Notes under the pieces: generated by a model
The model's database searches: none
Seen by the model: only the letters and a program-made list of their open reading frames with translations
Told to the model about the DNA's origin: nothing
Shown here: in pieces, positions 63,211 through 64,000 of the stretch
Numbering within the stretch: the first letter of the stretch is position 1
Layout of the letters: each line of letters opens with the position of its first letter
From: Candidatus Gastranaerophilales bacterium
GTDB taxonomy: Bacteria > Cyanobacteriota > Vampirovibrionia > Gastranaerophilales > Gastranaerophilaceae
Length of the DNA: 64,000 nucleotides
Reading direction: 5' to 3'
Assembly: GCA_944325865.1 (NCBI GenBank)
Contig: CALVBS010000001.1
Span: 248,001-312,000 of the forward strand
Translations under genes and position numbers: made by a program

Positions 63211-64000
63211 ATCAGATGAAATCTTAACAAAGATTTTATCAAACTGTGACAATGAAATTTATCTTGTCGGCGGGGCTGTTCGTGATTTTCTTATGGACAA
63301 AGAAACATTTGACAGAGATTTAATTGTTATGGATGAAGATGCAGGAGAATTTGCACGTAAAATCAAAGATTTATTTGATGCAGCATACGTTCCGCTGGAT
63401 GAAGAAAATAAAATATACAGACTGGTTTTACCGGACAAAATCAATTACCTTGATATCACAAACCCTATTGAAAATTCGCTGGAAAAGGACTTAATGCGTC
63501 GGGATATGGCAATAAATGCCATTGCCGTGAACTTAAGAACGTATGAAGTCGTTGATATGTGCGGCGGAATTACCGATATAAAAAACCATACATTGAGTCT
63601 CATTTCAGAACACAATTTTGAAGATGATCCATTAAGGCTTTTAAGGGTTTACCGATTTCAGTCAACACTGGGCTTTGACCTCACTGCACCGACAATTCAT
63701 GCAATATGTATGCTCGTAACACACATAAAAGAATCCGCATTTGAGAGGATTAATTCTGAAATTATAAAGCTTTTTGGCGGGAAATATGCACATAAAGCCA
63801 TTATTAATATGGATAAAACATGGCTTTTGGAAGAAATTTTTCCATTCGTAAAAGAATTAAAGCTGGTTCCGCCAAACACACATCACCACCTTGATTTATT
63901 TCATCATTCCGTTGAAACAGTTCGTCAGATTCAGCTTATTTATGAAGATGCTGATGACGAAGTAAAAAAACATATGGAAAAAAGCGATTTTGGAGGCGAA
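63182..64000 (+). CDS. cca: CCA-adding enzyme / poly(A) polymerase family, N-terminal part
   Basis: A frame from ATG 63182 runs off the right edge after 273 codons. The class II nucleotidyltransferase site is YLVGGAVRD (28-35) with the metal pair D44/D46 in FDRDLIV. RRDMAINAIA and EDDPLRLLRVYRFQSTLGF match motifs B-D, and HHHLDLFHHSVETV begins an HD domain. It repairs or adds the tRNA 3' CCA end. The start lies inside rsmE. Whether it is a CCA-adding, A-adding or poly(A) enzyme cannot be told from the fragment. Confidence 0.9.
   Translation, partial: MNTQITAKIKSDEILTKILSNCDNEIYLVGGAVRDFLMDKETFDRDLIVMDEDAGEFARKIKDLFDAAYVPLDEENKIYRLVLPDKINYLDITNPIENSLEKDLMRRDMAINAIAVNLRTYEVVDMCGGITDIKNHTLSLISEHNFEDDPLRLLRVYRFQSTLGFDLTAPTIHAICMLVTHIKESAFERINSEIIKLFGGKYAHKAIINMDKTWLLEEIFPFVKELKLVPPNTHHHLDLFHHSVETVRQIQLIYEDADDEVKKHMEKSDFGGE

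Noticed and set aside
1-64000. tRNA or rRNA genes, CRISPR arrays, IS elements, prophage
   Set aside because: No cloverleaf, no repeat-spacer pattern, no transposase or integrase and no attachment-site repeats were seen; gaps are mostly short.

Overview
The window is a 64-kb piece of an AT-rich bacterial chromosome (G+C about one third by eye). It most resembles a gut-type, non-photosynthetic member of the cyanobacterial phylum (Gastranaerophilales / 'Melainabacteria'). That placement is an inference. It rests on two pilin-like proteins starting with the AFTLAEVLITLGIIGIVAA signature, a set of lineage-style hypothetical proteins with short N-terminal Asn/Ser-rich leaders ending in an aromatic-Gly element, a HydG hydrogenase maturase that suits fermentative anaerobic life, and frequent TTG/GTG starts. 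I see no rRNA, tRNA, CRISPR array, insertion sequence or prophage. Most genes are housekeeping genes mixed with lineage-specific hypotheticals.

Layout. 1-92 is a lipoprotein-like fragment. 242-7198 is a tight eight-gene plus-strand operon: free ClpX-type zinc finger, helical-repeat protein, ruvX, DUF1292, an ATPase-less triple Clp-N protein, tilS, hpt and a soluble histidine kinase. A membrane protein and uvrB (minus) follow. 10.1-16.3 kb is accessory in character: a hypothetical, a CpaF-like/CpaE-like pair, a 6S RNA (about 13638-13816, minus), a 704-residue membrane protein and a 56-residue protein with its own terminator. 16.4-24.9 kb holds a formyltransferase, a pilin gene whose leader is interrupted by a ten-base G tract, hydG, mnmA, a dehydratase-activase-like protein, a cation antiporter and metK. 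25-32.4 kb holds a YibE/F protein, a large phosphohexomutase, two PlsC acyltransferases, a second pilin, a small XRE regulator and a HEAT protein.

32.5-36.9 kb is a plus-strand run: half-transketolase, ftsE, ftsX, a degenerate receiver/GGDEF protein and an isochorismatase-family hydrolase. 36.9-48.6 kb carries ribF, an XRE regulator, a hypothetical, aspS, the qmcA/nfeD pair, rpsU, a SNF2-family ATPase, gpmI and a left-handed beta-helix acyltransferase. 48.7-56.4 kb has a third XRE regulator, three tandem copies of a roughly 97-bp repeat, yjbQ, a membrane-anchored hypothetical, obg divergent from tsaD, a kinase-like protein, gshB and a small membrane protein. The last 8 kb has a UPF0173 hydrolase, ribD, a MEMO-AMMECR1 fusion, dnaX, ldcA, rsmE and the start of a CCA-adding enzyme.

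The best leads are the G10 tract in the pilin leader (a likely on/off switch), the operon carrying two Clp accessory domains without an ATPase, the protein-kinase-like protein at 53684-54691, the degenerate signalling protein beside ftsEX, the stripped-down Cpa pair and the 97-bp repeat array.
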